Shown in pieces: positions 26,197 to 36,111 of a DNA stretch of 64,000 bases (position 1 is its first letter; each line of letters begins with the position of its first letter). Under the pieces are notes generated by a model. It was given only the letters and a program-made list of their open reading frames with translations, was not told the DNA's origin and did no database searches. The DNA comes from Paenibacillus_G filicis (GTDB lineage Bacteria; Bacillota; Bacilli; Paenibacillales; NBRC-103111): NCBI RefSeq assembly GCF_038070315.1, contig NZ_JBBPCC010000001.1, forward strand, positions 682,001 to 746,000, given 5' to 3'. A program made the translations under genes and the position numbers.

Positions 26197-27174
26197 TCAT
26201 ACGCGGCGACGGGAAAGCGCCTTGTGCATCCAGATCGCCGCCTGCGCCCCTTCCCCCATCGCGATGACGGACTGCTCGGCATGAACGCCGATATCCCCCG
26301 CCGCCCAGACGCCAGGCACATGCGTCATCTTCGTCCGAGGATCGGTGACGATGTGACGATTCTCCATACGCTCGATTCCCAGGTTCATCGCCCAATCCGA
26401 GGCCACCTTATTGCCTCCGAAGGCTAGAAAGCCCCGATCCGCCCTGATGATCGTTCCATCCTTGAGCCGTACACCGCCAAAGGAAGCCTGTGGCGGCCAG
26501 TTCTCATGCCCATCAGCCGGATCGCTCCCCTTGGCCCGTTCCTCATCTGACTCCTCTCCATCCGTACCATCCAAAATCTCCGCAATCTCCATCTCGATAT
26601 AGGCAATTCCCTGCTCCTCCAGCCGCTCTAGCTCCGCACTGCCGATAGCCTTGCGCTCATGGTTGATGTAGATCAGCTCATCACACCAGTGGCGGAGCGT
26701 CAGAGCCATCTCGGCACCGGGCGTTCCCGAGCCCAGCACGACCGTCCTGCGGCCTGCAGTCTCGTAGCCGTCGCAATCCGGACATACATAGATACTATAG
26801 CCGAGCTTCTCCTCCAGATGAGGAAGCGCCGGATAGCGGTCGGAAACCCCGGTCGCGATCAGCAGCGTCCTTCCACGGCAGGCCCCGCCGCCGCTGCCCA
26901 GCGCCAGCTCGAAGCCTTCGTCGTCGCGGGCAGCCGCTATGACCTCATCTTCCAGAAAGCTGACGCCATAACGCTCTGCCTGCATTCGCCCCAGGCGGCG
27001 CAGCTCGGCACCGGACACGCCGTCCGGCCATCCGATCATATTGCGGTAGCAGCCGCAAAGTGTGGAGCGGCCCTTGCCTTTATCCACGACAAGTACCGAG
27101 TAGCGGTAGCGGCCTAGCTGAATAGCCGCCTGGAGCCCGGCAAAGCCGCCTCCAACGATTAGACAATCGTACAT
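26197..27174 (-). CDS. Thioredoxin-reductase-like NAD(P)/FAD-dependent oxidoreductase
   Basis: A 325-residue flavoprotein. The FAD motif is CLIVGGGFAGLQAAIQLGRY at the N-terminus, and a CPDC pair (in YVCPDCDGYE) sits where the redox cysteines of thioredoxin reductase lie. A second glycine motif, VVLGSGTPGAEMALTL, binds NAD(P), and VPGVWAAGDIGVHAEQSVIA is the FAD-closing motif. An acidic insertion of about 25 residues occurs near 215-240. The start is ATG 27174, eight bases after AAGGAGG; an extension of 36 codons upstream lacks a site. The electron acceptor is unknown and no thioredoxin gene is adjacent. Confidence 0.87.
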   Translation of the reverse strand: MYDCLIVGGGFAGLQAAIQLGRYRYSVLVVDKGKGRSTLCGCYRNMIGWPDGVSGAELRRLGRMQAERYGVSFLEDEVIAAARDDEGFELALGSGGGACRGRTLLIATGVSDRYPALPHLEEKLGYSIYVCPDCDGYETAGRRTVVLGSGTPGAEMALTLRHWCDELIYINHERKAIGSAELERLEEQGIAYIEMEIAEILDGTDGEESDEERAKGSDPADGHENWPPQASFGGVRLKDGTIIRADRGFLAFGGNKVASDWAMNLGIERMENRHIVTDPRTKMTHVPGVWAAGDIGVHAEQSVIAMGEGAQAAIWMHKALSRRRV

Positions 27175-27283
27175 GGGGGATTCCTCCTTAACCTCTGCCG
27201 ATCGGCTCTCTGAGGCAATGATTGTTAACAGTGTCCCCCTGTACCCGGCCGAAGCATGCATCCTTGCTCCAATTCCTTGCATT

Positions 27284-27312
27284 GAAAAAAGAGAGTGAGC
27301 TTAGGCTCACCC
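27284..27312 (-). terminator. Terminator of the MFS gene
   Basis: GTGAGC-CTAA-GCTCAC on the minus strand, followed by TCTCTTTTTT. It separates the MFS gene from the flavoprotein gene downstream. Confidence 0.75.
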
Positions 27313-27365
27313 TCCTCTATTCATGCTCTGATCGCTGGTCCGGCTCGTCAAGCGCATGAATGCAC

Positions 27366-28673
27366 TCAGCCTGCCACGTTCACCTTAGCTTCCCCTTCGC
27401 AGGCTGTCGGGTCCCGGTCGATTAATTTGTACATCAGGAATTGCAGCAGCGCTCCTCCCAGAACGATCCAGGGCAGCCACTCGAAGCCGAAGCTCTCGGA
27501 AATCACCACAAACGACAAGATCGAAACCACACGTCCGGTATTCATGGAGATTTCCCGGAGCACGATAGATTCCACCCTCAGCTCACCGCGAAGCGGCAGG
27601 TCGCCAATTAACCGGTAGAAGTAGGAGCTGACCGTATTGCCCTGCACAGGCGAGCACAGTGAGTAAATAATCATAAAGATCAGCACCGTTGTCAGGGAAA
27701 TATCAGCCTGCAGACAAAGCGCGCCTATGACGAAGCCGATCGAGGTGTACAGGATAAAGGCCCTGGACCGCTCCTCCGTGCCGAACCTAGAGATAAAGAA
27801 GCCCGCCCCGATGCTGAGACCGGCAAACAACACGCCCAGATAACCGACGATATCCTCCCTGCCCACGATCCGGAAGAGCAGAATATTGGGCAAGAACAGC
27901 ATGATCCCCTGCTGCAAGCCTAGCGTGAAGAAGGACAGCAGCGATTTCGTCCACCGCCTGTGCTTGCGCAGCAGCAGATTCGTATATTTTAAATAGTAGG
28001 TTTTGTGATGAGAGCTTTTCGACTGAATGCGCAGGCTGCCGATACTGGCGATCAGAAACATCGCACAGGCCGTGCCGAACACCAGTGTATACCCCTGCAG
28101 CCCGTCGTTAGAGCGGATCAGGAAACCCGCGAGCGCCGGTCCGATCAGGCCCCCGAGCGTGAACGTAATCGTATTGACCGCCAGATAACGGATCCGGTTG
28201 CGGTCTGTGGAGACATCATACATCAAGGTCAAGTACCCGACCCAGTAGAAAGCGCTCGCAATTCCGTTGCAAATGGCAAATAGTACATAAAACGTAGCTA
28301 CGCGCTCTCCGGCAAATACGACGGCCAAATAAAAAATGGCGTTCATCGCGATCCCGATCCGGTAGACCACCATCCGGTCCTTGCGCTTGATCAGCCACCC
28401 TCCAAGGACAAAGGCGGCAGCTATCGTCATGTAGTTCACGGCGAAATAAATGCCGTTGATAGCCATGCTCTGCGTCAATCTCCATAAATACAGCGTCAGA
28501 AAAACGCCGGACATCGAGGCTCCGAATTGAAAGCAAAAATGAATAAACAGCGATACGCCCGCTTCCCTCGATAATTGCTTGTCAGGCGGGATCGCCATCC
28601 TTCTCGATTCCAACCAATCCGTGAGCGCAGCTCCGAATTTTGAACCCATCCGCCACCATTCCGCCTCTCTCAT
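27366..28673 (-). CDS. Major facilitator superfamily transporter
   Basis: The protein of about 435 residues has twelve predicted membrane helices (for example MAINGIYFAVNYMTIAAAFV and IGYLTLMYD-type loops) and charged loop motifs such as GGWLIKRKDRMVVYRIG between helices 2 and 3, as in MFS loop 2-3. The cargo cannot be read. The start is uncertain: ATG 28673 has GAGG immediately before it, and an ATG nine codons later (28646) is possible. It is a single-gene unit with its own terminator; upstream lies the terminator of the sugar ABC operon. Confidence 0.8.
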   Translation of the reverse strand: MREAEWWRMGSKFGAALTDWLESRRMAIPPDKQLSREAGVSLFIHFCFQFGASMSGVFLTLYLWRLTQSMAINGIYFAVNYMTIAAAFVLGGWLIKRKDRMVVYRIGIAMNAIFYLAVVFAGERVATFYVLFAICNGIASAFYWVGYLTLMYDVSTDRNRIRYLAVNTITFTLGGLIGPALAGFLIRSNDGLQGYTLVFGTACAMFLIASIGSLRIQSKSSHHKTYYLKYTNLLLRKHRRWTKSLLSFFTLGLQQGIMLFLPNILLFRIVGREDIVGYLGVLFAGLSIGAGFFISRFGTEERSRAFILYTSIGFVIGALCLQADISLTTVLIFMIIYSLCSPVQGNTVSSYFYRLIGDLPLRGELRVESIVLREISMNTGRVVSILSFVVISESFGFEWLPWIVLGGALLQFLMYKLIDRDPTACEGEAKVNVAG

Positions 28674-28841
28674 CCTCAAGCTGTCTGTTAAGTTGCAATT
28701 AGGTCCATTGTATCAATGACGAATGCGGTTGCAAAACGATAAAAACCCGCTTTAAGCACATATCCGCTCATAATCGGGCAGGAACCGCGTTCTCCGCTTG
28801 AGAAAGCGACTATCTGCTGGGATTCCTCCCCGAAATCAAGC

Positions 28842-28871
28842 AAAAACGCCGCCCTCTTGATTCGGGCGGCG
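28842..28871 (-). terminator. Terminator of the sugar ABC-transporter operon
   Basis: CGCCGCCC and GGGCGGCG form an eight-base GC stem with a nine-base loop, followed by TTTTTG on the minus strand, 16 bases after the substrate-binding protein gene. Confidence 0.8.
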
Positions 28872-28887
28872 CTGCCTGGCAAATGAC

Positions 28888-30201
28888 TTATTTTTTCTTC
28901 AAGCTGTCCCAGGTGTCCTGGAACTCCGCAAACATTTGATCCTTCGTTTTTTGCTTCGCCGCATAGGCCTGCATCGTAGACGCGAACTTCTTGCTGGATG
29001 CTTCGCCGCCAGGGAATTTGAACCAGTTCCAGCTCAGCGTTTTGTTGTCCTTGCTGTATTTCATCAGATCGGCAGCCAGAGGCCCGAGGACGCTCTCGTC
29101 CGCTGTGACCGATTTGAAGGCCGGGATGAACTTGAATTCATTGACCATGTACTTCTTGCCGATATCGGAGGTGACGAGCCAGTTCAGGAACTTCTTCGCC
29201 TCTTCCTTATTCGCCGAGTTCTTATTGATGACCCAGTTGTTCGGTACGCCTACCGGCAGCTTGTCGCTGGCCGCTGCGTCGTCTGAGATCGGCATCGGCA
29301 GGAAGCCGACCTTCAGGTTCGGATTGGTCTGCGTCAATTGCAGCTGCGTCCAGTTACCTTGCTGCGTCATCGCGGCCTTGCCTGTCGCAAAGTCGGTCAC
29401 TTGCGTCTTATAGTCGGTTTGGAGCGGGTTTTTGTTGCCATATTGCAGCTGCAGGTCGAACAGCTTTACCCAGTTCTCGAAGACAGGGTTGCCCGCGATC
29501 TTGGCGGAGCCGTCGTTCAGACCGGCGATGAATTTGTTCGGGTCCTGCTGATAGGCAAACGGCAGGTTCACGAAGTGGTTACCGAGCACCCACCATTCGG
29601 CGTAGCCGTTGACGAACGGCGTAACACCCTTGGCCTGGAGCTTCTTGGCCGCGTCCTCCAGCTGCGTCAGCGTTTTCGGCAGCTCGGTGATGCCGGCTTG
29701 CGCGAACAGATCCTTGTTATACAGGAAGCCATAGCCCTCCAGGTTCAGCGGCTGTCCGTACAGCTTGCCGTCCTTGGTCATCGGCTCCTTGGCTACCTCG
29801 ACCAGATCGTTCACCCAAGGCTCGCCGGAGAGGTCCTCCAGATGCTCGATCCATTTATCCAGGTCGGAGAAACCGCCGTTGTTGAAAATATCCGGCTTGT
29901 CGCCCGAGTTGAACTTCGCCATCAGCGCTGCGCCGTAATCCGCGCCGCCGCCGACAGTATCGATCTGAATTTTCACGCCGGGATTCGCCTTCTCGTATTC
30001 GGCGGCGAGCTTAGCGAGCGGCTCTGCGATTTCTACTTTGAACTGAAACATTTTCAGGGTAACATTTTTGGCTCCTCCAGCCGTACCACCGTTTGTACCT
30101 CCGCCCGGAGCAGGCGTTTCTTCCTTCTTGGCACATCCCGCAGCAGCAGTCATCGCGAGTGCGGCAACCAGACCCAGGCTAACGATTTTCTTTGCTTTCA
30201 T
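28888..30201 (-). CDS. Sugar ABC transporter substrate-binding lipoprotein
   Basis: The 437-residue protein has a lipoprotein signal (VAALAMTAAAGCAKKEE, lipobox Cys near residue 23) and a Gly/Pro/Thr linker. The body is a family 1 extracellular binding domain: KMFQFKVEIAEPLAKLAAEY, ALMAKFNSGDKPDIFNNGG, GKAAMTQQGNWTQLQ and VPNNWVINKNSANKEEAKKF. It captures a carbohydrate for the two permeases encoded just upstream. The start is ATG 30201, eight bases after GGGAGG. No ATPase gene is present, so a shared MsmX-type ATPase encoded elsewhere is expected. Confidence 0.92.
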   Translation of the reverse strand: MKAKKIVSLGLVAALAMTAAAGCAKKEETPAPGGGTNGGTAGGAKNVTLKMFQFKVEIAEPLAKLAAEYEKANPGVKIQIDTVGGGADYGAALMAKFNSGDKPDIFNNGGFSDLDKWIEHLEDLSGEPWVNDLVEVAKEPMTKDGKLYGQPLNLEGYGFLYNKDLFAQAGITELPKTLTQLEDAAKKLQAKGVTPFVNGYAEWWVLGNHFVNLPFAYQQDPNKFIAGLNDGSAKIAGNPVFENWVKLFDLQLQYGNKNPLQTDYKTQVTDFATGKAAMTQQGNWTQLQLTQTNPNLKVGFLPMPISDDAAASDKLPVGVPNNWVINKNSANKEEAKKFLNWLVTSDIGKKYMVNEFKFIPAFKSVTADESVLGPLAADLMKYSKDNKTLSWNWFKFPGGEASSKKFASTMQAYAAKQKTKDQMFAEFQDTWDSLKKK

Positions 30202-30224
30202 GTAAGTAACCTCCCTTATTTGTA

Positions 30225-30238
30225 TGAAAACGTTTTAT
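30225..30238. promoter_or_regulatory. Possible catabolite-responsive (cre-like) palindrome
   Basis: TGAAAACGTTTTAT in the gap before the binding-protein gene resembles the CcpA cre pattern TGWAANCGNTNWCA, with a perfect AAAACGTTTT core. A site 25 bases before the start could act as a roadblock. This is a single-sequence match only. Confidence 0.4.
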
Positions 30239-30325
30239 TGGGCTACCTCTGTATTGTATTACAAGCTCCTTGGCTCCTTACACTCATTAAATTGATCGAA
30301 ATAGTGTAAGATGTTGACACGAACC

Positions 30326-31162
30326 TTAGCCTTTCACGGAGCCTGCTGTGATGCCTTCAATGATATACTTCTGCATCGACAGGAAGAAAATAATGATCGG
30401 GATGACACCGAGCACCAGTGCAGCGAGCGCCAGATCCCATTGCTTGGTATATTGGCCGAAGAAGGAATACGTCGCTAGCGGAATCGTCCGCAGGTCTGGA
30501 CTGTTCAGTACCAGAAGCGGCAGCAGGAAGTCATTCCAGATCCACAAGCTGTTCAGCAGCACGATCGTCACGGACATCGGCTTCAGCAGCGGGAACACAA
30601 TTCTCCAGAATACACCATACGGCGAGCAGCCGTCCACCCGGGCCGACTCCTCGATCTCTCTCGGTATCGACTTGATGAAGCCGTGATATAAGAAAACGTT
30701 GAGTGAGACGCCGAAGCCGAAGTAACAGATAATCAGGCCCAGCCGGCTGTCCATCAGACCGACCTGGCTGGCCACCTTGACCAGCGGAATCATGATCGAC
30801 TGGAACGGGATGACCATAGCCGCGACGAATGCCAGGAACAGCAGATTATTGAATTTGGACGGGTATCGGACCAGACGGTATGCCGCCATGGAGCTGATGA
30901 CGACCAGTCCCAGGTTGCTGAATACCGTGATCAGCAACGAGTTGCTGAATACCCTTGGAAACTTCATAATCGTCCAAACCTTGCTATAGTTCGCAAGATT
31001 GAAAGACTGCGGCAGGTTCGAGGAATTAACCAGCAGTTCCCCGAATGTCTTCATGGAATTGACGATAACGAAGTAGAACGGCACCAGGAACAGCAGCCCC
31101 AGAATAATAGCCAGCACCTCAAGCGAGAATAAGCGGAAGCTGTAAGATTTGCTCGTTTCCAT
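30326..31162 (-). CDS. Carbohydrate ABC transporter permease (MalG/YcjP type)
   Basis: A 278-residue inner-membrane permease with six helices and the ATPase-docking EAA loop PREIEESARVDGCSPYGVFW, ending with the usual IIFFLSMQKYIIEGITAGSV. It pairs with the permease encoded immediately upstream: stop and start share bases as TAATG at 31162. Part of the same operon as the binding protein 124 bases downstream. Confidence 0.93.
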   Translation of the reverse strand: METSKSYSFRLFSLEVLAIILGLLFLVPFYFVIVNSMKTFGELLVNSSNLPQSFNLANYSKVWTIMKFPRVFSNSLLITVFSNLGLVVISSMAAYRLVRYPSKFNNLLFLAFVAAMVIPFQSIMIPLVKVASQVGLMDSRLGLIICYFGFGVSLNVFLYHGFIKSIPREIEESARVDGCSPYGVFWRIVFPLLKPMSVTIVLLNSLWIWNDFLLPLLVLNSPDLRTIPLATYSFFGQYTKQWDLALAALVLGVIPIIIFFLSMQKYIIEGITAGSVKG

Positions 31163-32046
31163 TAGGCCTCCACCTCCCTGCTTTTCGTAACCCGGACCTG
31201 AACCATCGTAATGATGGCGACGACGACAAAGAACAGAAATGCCTTGGCCGTGCCCAGCCCGTACCGGTTATTGCGGAAAGCCTCTTCATAGATGTTCAGT
31301 GCAACCGACTGCGTCGAGTTGAACGGCCCGCCCTGCGTCAGCGAGACGTTCAGATCATACATCTTGAACGCCCAAGAAATCGCGAGGAACAGACAGACCG
31401 TGACAGACGGCATAATCAGCGGCAGCGTGATGTGACGCAGCGATTGCCAGCGGGTAGCTCCGTCGATGTAAGCCGCTTCTTGGAGCTCCTTGGGCACATT
31501 CGCAAGACCGGCGATGTAGATAACCATCAGATAACCGGCATGCTGCCAGACGCTGACGATGACCAGAGCCCAGAAGGCGGTTGGCGCATCGCCGAGCCAA
31601 GGAAGCTGGAAGAAGGCCCAGCCGGTCAGCTCTCCGATGTTGGAGAAGCCTTTGACGAAAATAAACTGCCAGATAAAGCCGAGCAGCAGGCCGCCGATGA
31701 CATTCGGCATAAAGAACACGGTGCGCAGCGCATTGCGCGTCTTCAGCCCCTTCGTCAGCAGCAGCGCCAGCCCGAAGCCTACCAGGTTGGACAACACAAC
31801 CTCCGTCACCGTGAAGCGTGTCGTGAACCAGAATGATTTATGGAAATCCTTGTCGCTCGTAATAATCTGCTTGAAGTTATCGAAGCCGACCCATTTGACA
31901 TGAGAGGTTACGCCATTCCACTCGGTGAACGAGTAGTACATACTCATGATGAAGGGAGCAATCACGATGACGGCGAAAAAAACGAAAGCCGGCCCGACGA
32001 ATACGAGCTGCTGAAGCGCCGCTGAGAACCTCCGATTAGCTTTCAT
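31162..32046 (-). CDS. Carbohydrate ABC transporter permease (MalF/UgpA type)
   Basis: A 294-residue permease with six helices. The N-terminus VGPAFVFFAVIVIAPFIMSM is followed by SFTEWNG, and the EAA loop is PKELQEAAYIDGATRWQSLR. The start is ATG 32046 right after AAGGAGGAGG; a 29-codon frame extension upstream is not used. It opens the operon permease-permease-binding protein, divergent from the YesM/YesN-type pair that probably controls it. Confidence 0.93.
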   Translation of the reverse strand: MKANRRFSAALQQLVFVGPAFVFFAVIVIAPFIMSMYYSFTEWNGVTSHVKWVGFDNFKQIITSDKDFHKSFWFTTRFTVTEVVLSNLVGFGLALLLTKGLKTRNALRTVFFMPNVIGGLLLGFIWQFIFVKGFSNIGELTGWAFFQLPWLGDAPTAFWALVIVSVWQHAGYLMVIYIAGLANVPKELQEAAYIDGATRWQSLRHITLPLIMPSVTVCLFLAISWAFKMYDLNVSLTQGGPFNSTQSVALNIYEEAFRNNRYGLGTAKAFLFFVVVAIITMVQVRVTKSREVEA

Positions 32047-32246
32047 GGGAACCTCCTCCTTTTCTGTATTAAAATCTTCATTCGCTTGATAAAGTATACC
32101 TTTAGTATAGAAACTGGCGGCTGGCTTGAACACGGAATCTCGTGACGTAACAGGTGGAATTTATTGATTAATGTTGTTACAATTGATCCTTGGAGCGGAT
32201 GCTTGCGGATGCAGCTTTCGCCCGAAAAGCCTGGAGGTGGTTCTCT

Positions 32247-34037
32247 TTGATCCGCAACAGCATCCGCAATAAGCTGATCCTGTTCCTGCTGGCCGCTACG
32301 ATCCTGCCTCTCTGTACCTCGATCGTCGTGACTTACCTGGTGACGGAGCAGAAGGTGATGCGGGAGACCATCCAGACCAATTCCAATCTGATCTATCAAG
32401 GTAAAACCAATCTGGTCAACTACCTGGAAGGCATCAAGCAAGCCTCCCTGCTCGTCTACAACGATACGTCCTTCTTTACCGTGATCGAGGAGGGCGCAAC
32501 CACGTACAACAGCAGAGGGGAGATTGTCCGGGGACTCCAGAGCATCGCCAACACGATCAAGGAGATTCATCAGGCCTACTTATATATAAAGAAGACGGAT
32601 AAAGCCTATTTATATACAAAGGGGAGTCTCAATCCGCGCAGCGAAGGGGAATCCAAGTACATTCCGGACATCGGCAAGGGCGACCTTCGGTTCGAAGCCA
32701 CCCATCCAAGTCACACCTATGGCATTCAATCGGTCAATGTCCTGCCTTCCTCCATCGTCTTTACTCTGCATCGCTCCATTCTTAACGCTCTGACCATGGA
32801 AGAGCTGGGGTCGATCTCGCTGGATGTCAATATCGGATTTATCAATTCCATCAGCGACCAGTTGTATGCCCAAGGCGAGGAATTGTACGTGCTGGACGGC
32901 ACCGGGACTGTCGTCTATGGCTCCAAGCCCGTGCTCCGCGGTAAGAAGCTGGACGAGCCGTGGGTGACGGAGCTGCTCGCCAGGACGGATGCGAACGGCA
33001 GCTACGCCTGGAGCGATTCGGCGTTCAAGGGGATTCATATTTACGAGCGCATCCAAGAATCCTATGTGAATTGGACAATCGTTAAGCGAATTCCGAACGA
33101 ACTGCTTTACCAGCATGCGAGGCAATTGACGTTCGCCAACGCGATGATTCTGCTCGGCTTCATGGTGATCGTCATCGTGGGAACCGTATATGTCTCCTTC
33201 CGGTTCACCGCCCCGATCAAGAAGCTGCTCGGCTACATAGGAAAAATCCAAACCGGCAACATGGAGGTCGATATTCACGTCAAAAGCAATGACGAGTTCG
33301 GCATTCTCGCTCACCGCTTCCGGATCATGATGCAGACGATCAATCAATTGATCACGAAGGAGTACAAACTGGAGATTGCCAACAAGACCAATCAGCTCAA
33401 AGCGCTGCAGGCCCAGATCAATCCTCACTTCCTGTACAATGCGCTGCAATCGATTGGGACGCTGGCCTTGCAGCAGGAAGGGCCGAAGGTTTACACGCTC
33501 CTGTCTTCACTCGCCAGGATGATGCGCTATGCGATGAATACGAATGAAACGCTCGTGCCGCTGAAGCGCGAGGTCGATCATGTCCGCTCCTATCTGGAGC
33601 TGCAGCTTCAGCGGTTCGCCAGCGAGCTGGATGTGGATTATCAGGTGGAAGACCAAGCTGCGGTCATGCTGGTTCCCAAGATGATACTCCAGCCGCTCGT
33701 TGAAAACTACTTTAAGCATGGGTTCGATACCCGGGTCCAGGCGGGGCGCATTGCAATCTCGGCGAGATGCGATGCGACGGGATCACTCGTGCTGAACGTA
33801 GCGGATAACGGACGGAGCGTCAGTGAGGAGCAGCTCGATGCGCTGCGGCGCAAGCTGAAGCATCCGGCAGACGGAATTGGGGATGGAGACAGTATCGGTC
33901 TGCAGAATGTGCTGGCCCGGCTGAAGCTGTACTACGAGGATGGGGTTCAGATGATTCTGGAGAACCGTGGCCCTCTGGGCGGCTTCCAGGTCACACTGCG
34001 AATCCCCGGCAAGCGAAAGGAAGAGGATGAACCATGA
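32247..34037 (+). CDS. YesM-type sensor histidine kinase
   Basis: About 596 residues. A first helix (LILFLLAATILPLCTSIVV) and a second (MILLGFMVIVIVGTVYVSF, about 300) flank an extracellular Cache-like sensor. HAMP, the His_kinase domain with QINPHFLYNALQSIGTLALQ (phospho-acceptor His in NPHFLYN) and an ATPase domain follow. The start is TTG 32247, nine bases after GGAGG; an ATG 19 codons earlier has no site. The gene overlaps the regulator by ATGA and is divergent from a sugar ABC operon, a standard arrangement for sugar-responsive YesM/YesN pairs in Paenibacillus. Confidence 0.9.
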   Translation: MIRNSIRNKLILFLLAATILPLCTSIVVTYLVTEQKVMRETIQTNSNLIYQGKTNLVNYLEGIKQASLLVYNDTSFFTVIEEGATTYNSRGEIVRGLQSIANTIKEIHQAYLYIKKTDKAYLYTKGSLNPRSEGESKYIPDIGKGDLRFEATHPSHTYGIQSVNVLPSSIVFTLHRSILNALTMEELGSISLDVNIGFINSISDQLYAQGEELYVLDGTGTVVYGSKPVLRGKKLDEPWVTELLARTDANGSYAWSDSAFKGIHIYERIQESYVNWTIVKRIPNELLYQHARQLTFANAMILLGFMVIVIVGTVYVSFRFTAPIKKLLGYIGKIQTGNMEVDIHVKSNDEFGILAHRFRIMMQTINQLITKEYKLEIANKTNQLKALQAQINPHFLYNALQSIGTLALQQEGPKVYTLLSSLARMMRYAMNTNETLVPLKREVDHVRSYLELQLQRFASELDVDYQVEDQAAVMLVPKMILQPLVENYFKHGFDTRVQAGRIAISARCDATGSLVLNVADNGRSVSEEQLDALRRKLKHPADGIGDGDSIGLQNVLARLKLYYEDGVQMILENRGPLGGFQVTLRIPGKRKEEDEP

Positions 34038-35656
34038 TTGCTCTGATCGTTGATGATGAGAAGCATGTCCGAGACGCCATCAAGCTGCTCGTGCCCTGGT
34101 CCGAATTCGGCATCGATACGCTGCTCGAAGCGCAGGACGGCGAGGAAGCGGTTAGGCTGATGCAGGAGCATCGGCCTAACCTGGTGTTCACGGATATGAT
34201 GATGCCGCTGATGGACGGCAAGGAGCTGATGGTCTGGCTGCACGATCAGCTTCCCGCGGCCAAAACCATTGTGATTAGCGGGCATGAAGAGTTCGAGCTG
34301 GTGCGCCACGCGGTCAAGTACGGCGGTGTCGATTATATTCTGAAGCCGATCGATGCGGAGCAGTTAGTCGAGACGGTATCCCGAGCCGTCCAGCTGCTCG
34401 AAAGGGAGCAGGCTGAGCGCCAGCAGCAGCAAGAGCGCAATATCGAGATGAACCAGATCAAACCCGTCTATTGGGATACGATTTGGTCGAATCTGGTATC
34501 GGAGCCCAAGACGTTCGACAAGTACGCCAAGGAGATCGCGGGCGAATTCGGCATCATTCCCCAGGGCCAGCATTGCCGGCTGGCCGTGCTCAGTCTGGAT
34601 ACGATCAGCGGCAAGCTGAAGGACAGCTTCTGGTCCCAGTGGGACCTGGTCTACTTCTCCCTGATCAACGTGTGCAACGAGGTGCTGACAGAGAAGCGCT
34701 CGGAGCGGGTAGGCCTGGCCTTCCGCTACTGGAACAATGATAATGAAATCGTCCTGCTTCTGCTAAGTAGGCTGGAGCAAGCCGATGCTGTCCTGCAGCA
34801 TGTACAGACCTGCATCGCGAATACGTTTCAGAGCTCGCTGGACATGGGCGTCAGCAGCAAGCTGCCTTTCCCCGACGCCCTGCGTCAGGCTTATGCCGAG
34901 GCCAAGCAAGCGCTCCGGCGGCGCAACCTGCTTGTGAAGGAGCAGCGAATTCACGAGTACAAGGAAGATACGGCTTACGCCCCCGCTCAGTTATCGATGA
35001 GCGAGCATGCCGAAGGCATCCGTCTGGCGCTCCGAAGCGGAAGCGAAGAACAGATCCGGAAGATTGTCGGAACGTGGATGGAAGCCGTCCGCAGCCTGCA
35101 GACGATCGACAGCGAGCAGCTCGAGCTGTGGTGGCATGAGTACAACGGCTACAAAAACCGCTGGGTGAACGAATGGTTTGGGGATAACCCAACATCTGAC
35201 CGGCTGAGGGATGAGTCTCACTTCCACGTACCGACCGATGACGCAGGCCGGCTGGCCGTCGACTTGTGGGAGCAGCAGCTTATCCGCAGCCTGACGGAGC
35301 TGTCGAGACAATTGCTCCAGTCTCAGCGCCAGGACAGCAATGTGATGTTCGAGATCGCCAGATATATCCGCAATCATTATCATCAGGACATAAGCCTGCA
35401 GGAGATCGCCAACCATTTTTACTTGAGCCGTGAATACATTTCCCGCAAATTCAAACAGGAGTTCGGTGAAAACTTATCCGATTATTTGAGCGGCGTTCGT
35501 ATCGAGAAAGCGAAGCTGCTCCTGCTGAATCCCCATCTGCGCATCGCTCAGATCGCAGCCATGGTGGGCTACGACGATGAGAAATATTTCAGCAAGGTGT
35601 TCAAGAAAACGGTAGGCGTCTCTCCGAACGAGTATAGGAAGGGGAGAGAGTCTTGA
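34034..35656 (+). CDS. YesN-type response regulator with AraC DNA-binding domain
   Basis: The 540-residue protein has a receiver domain at 1-120 with acidic pocket VDDEKH, phospho-acceptor Asp54 in VFTDMMMPLMDGKEL and the late ILKPID lysine. A long central region precedes a C-terminal AraC/XylS double helix-turn-helix (ISLQEIANHFYLSREYISRK, then IAQIAAMVGYDDEKYFSKVF and SPNEYRK). It probably activates the divergent ABC transporter. Its ATG overlaps the kinase stop as ATGA, and its TGA overlaps the TTG start of the next gene. Confidence 0.92.
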   Translation: MIALIVDDEKHVRDAIKLLVPWSEFGIDTLLEAQDGEEAVRLMQEHRPNLVFTDMMMPLMDGKELMVWLHDQLPAAKTIVISGHEEFELVRHAVKYGGVDYILKPIDAEQLVETVSRAVQLLEREQAERQQQQERNIEMNQIKPVYWDTIWSNLVSEPKTFDKYAKEIAGEFGIIPQGQHCRLAVLSLDTISGKLKDSFWSQWDLVYFSLINVCNEVLTEKRSERVGLAFRYWNNDNEIVLLLLSRLEQADAVLQHVQTCIANTFQSSLDMGVSSKLPFPDALRQAYAEAKQALRRRNLLVKEQRIHEYKEDTAYAPAQLSMSEHAEGIRLALRSGSEEQIRKIVGTWMEAVRSLQTIDSEQLELWWHEYNGYKNRWVNEWFGDNPTSDRLRDESHFHVPTDDAGRLAVDLWEQQLIRSLTELSRQLLQSQRQDSNVMFEIARYIRNHYHQDISLQEIANHFYLSREYISRKFKQEFGENLSDYLSGVRIEKAKLLLLNPHLRIAQIAAMVGYDDEKYFSKVFKKTVGVSPNEYRKGRES

Positions 35657-36096
35657 ATACAGAGTTTCAACCGGCCACAGATCTGGCCGCACAGCAATCG
35701 CGAATCCGCGGAGAAAAGCCCCGGAAGTCAAGGAAGAAGACCTACTTGCTGTTGTTCGTTATTTGGGGGCTGCTCGTCGGACTCGGCGGGTGGGGCGCGA
35801 AGGTCTACACCGACCGCCTGCAGCAGCAGATGAAGGCGGATATCGCCACCCAGACGGAAGAACAGCTGGCGCATATCCAGGAGCAATACAAAGCCCAGAT
35901 CGGAGAGCTGCAAACTCAAGTCAGTACGGATATGAAGCAGCTTCAAACCAAGATCGATGCCGTCAATGAATTGCTCTCCTTCACCAAGGACAGCGCCAGC
36001 AACAAAACCGACAACAGCAATCAATTGTATACGCAGTTATCCGAGGTGACCAAGAAGCTGGACGAGCTGAAGAAGCAGCTCGACGCGCTGCAGTAA
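35653..36096 (+). CDS. Small membrane protein with coiled coil, unknown function
   Basis: A 147-residue product beginning at TTG 35653, which overlaps the regulator stop (TTGA) and is preceded by AAGGGGAGAGAG. A basic N-terminus (KPRKSRKKTYLLLFVIWGLL) leads into one membrane helix at about 30-50. About 95 residues with heptad-like Leu/Gln/Lys spacing follow (QLQTKIDAVNELL, LSEVTKKLDELKKQLDAL), probably an extracellular coiled coil. It is encoded between a two-component system and a phosphodiester glycosidase, so it may work with the latter at the cell surface. No family recognised. Confidence 0.78.
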   Translation: MNTEFQPATDLAAQQSRIRGEKPRKSRKKTYLLLFVIWGLLVGLGGWGAKVYTDRLQQQMKADIATQTEEQLAHIQEQYKAQIGELQTQVSTDMKQLQTKIDAVNELLSFTKDSASNKTDNSNQLYTQLSEVTKKLDELKKQLDALQ

Positions 36097-36111
36097 GAGG
36101 AGGATTCGATC

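Noticed and set aside
28688..28882. 64-codon minus-strand frame between the MFS gene and the ABC operon
   Set aside because: It contains the operon terminator and shows no ribosome site or protein-like pattern.
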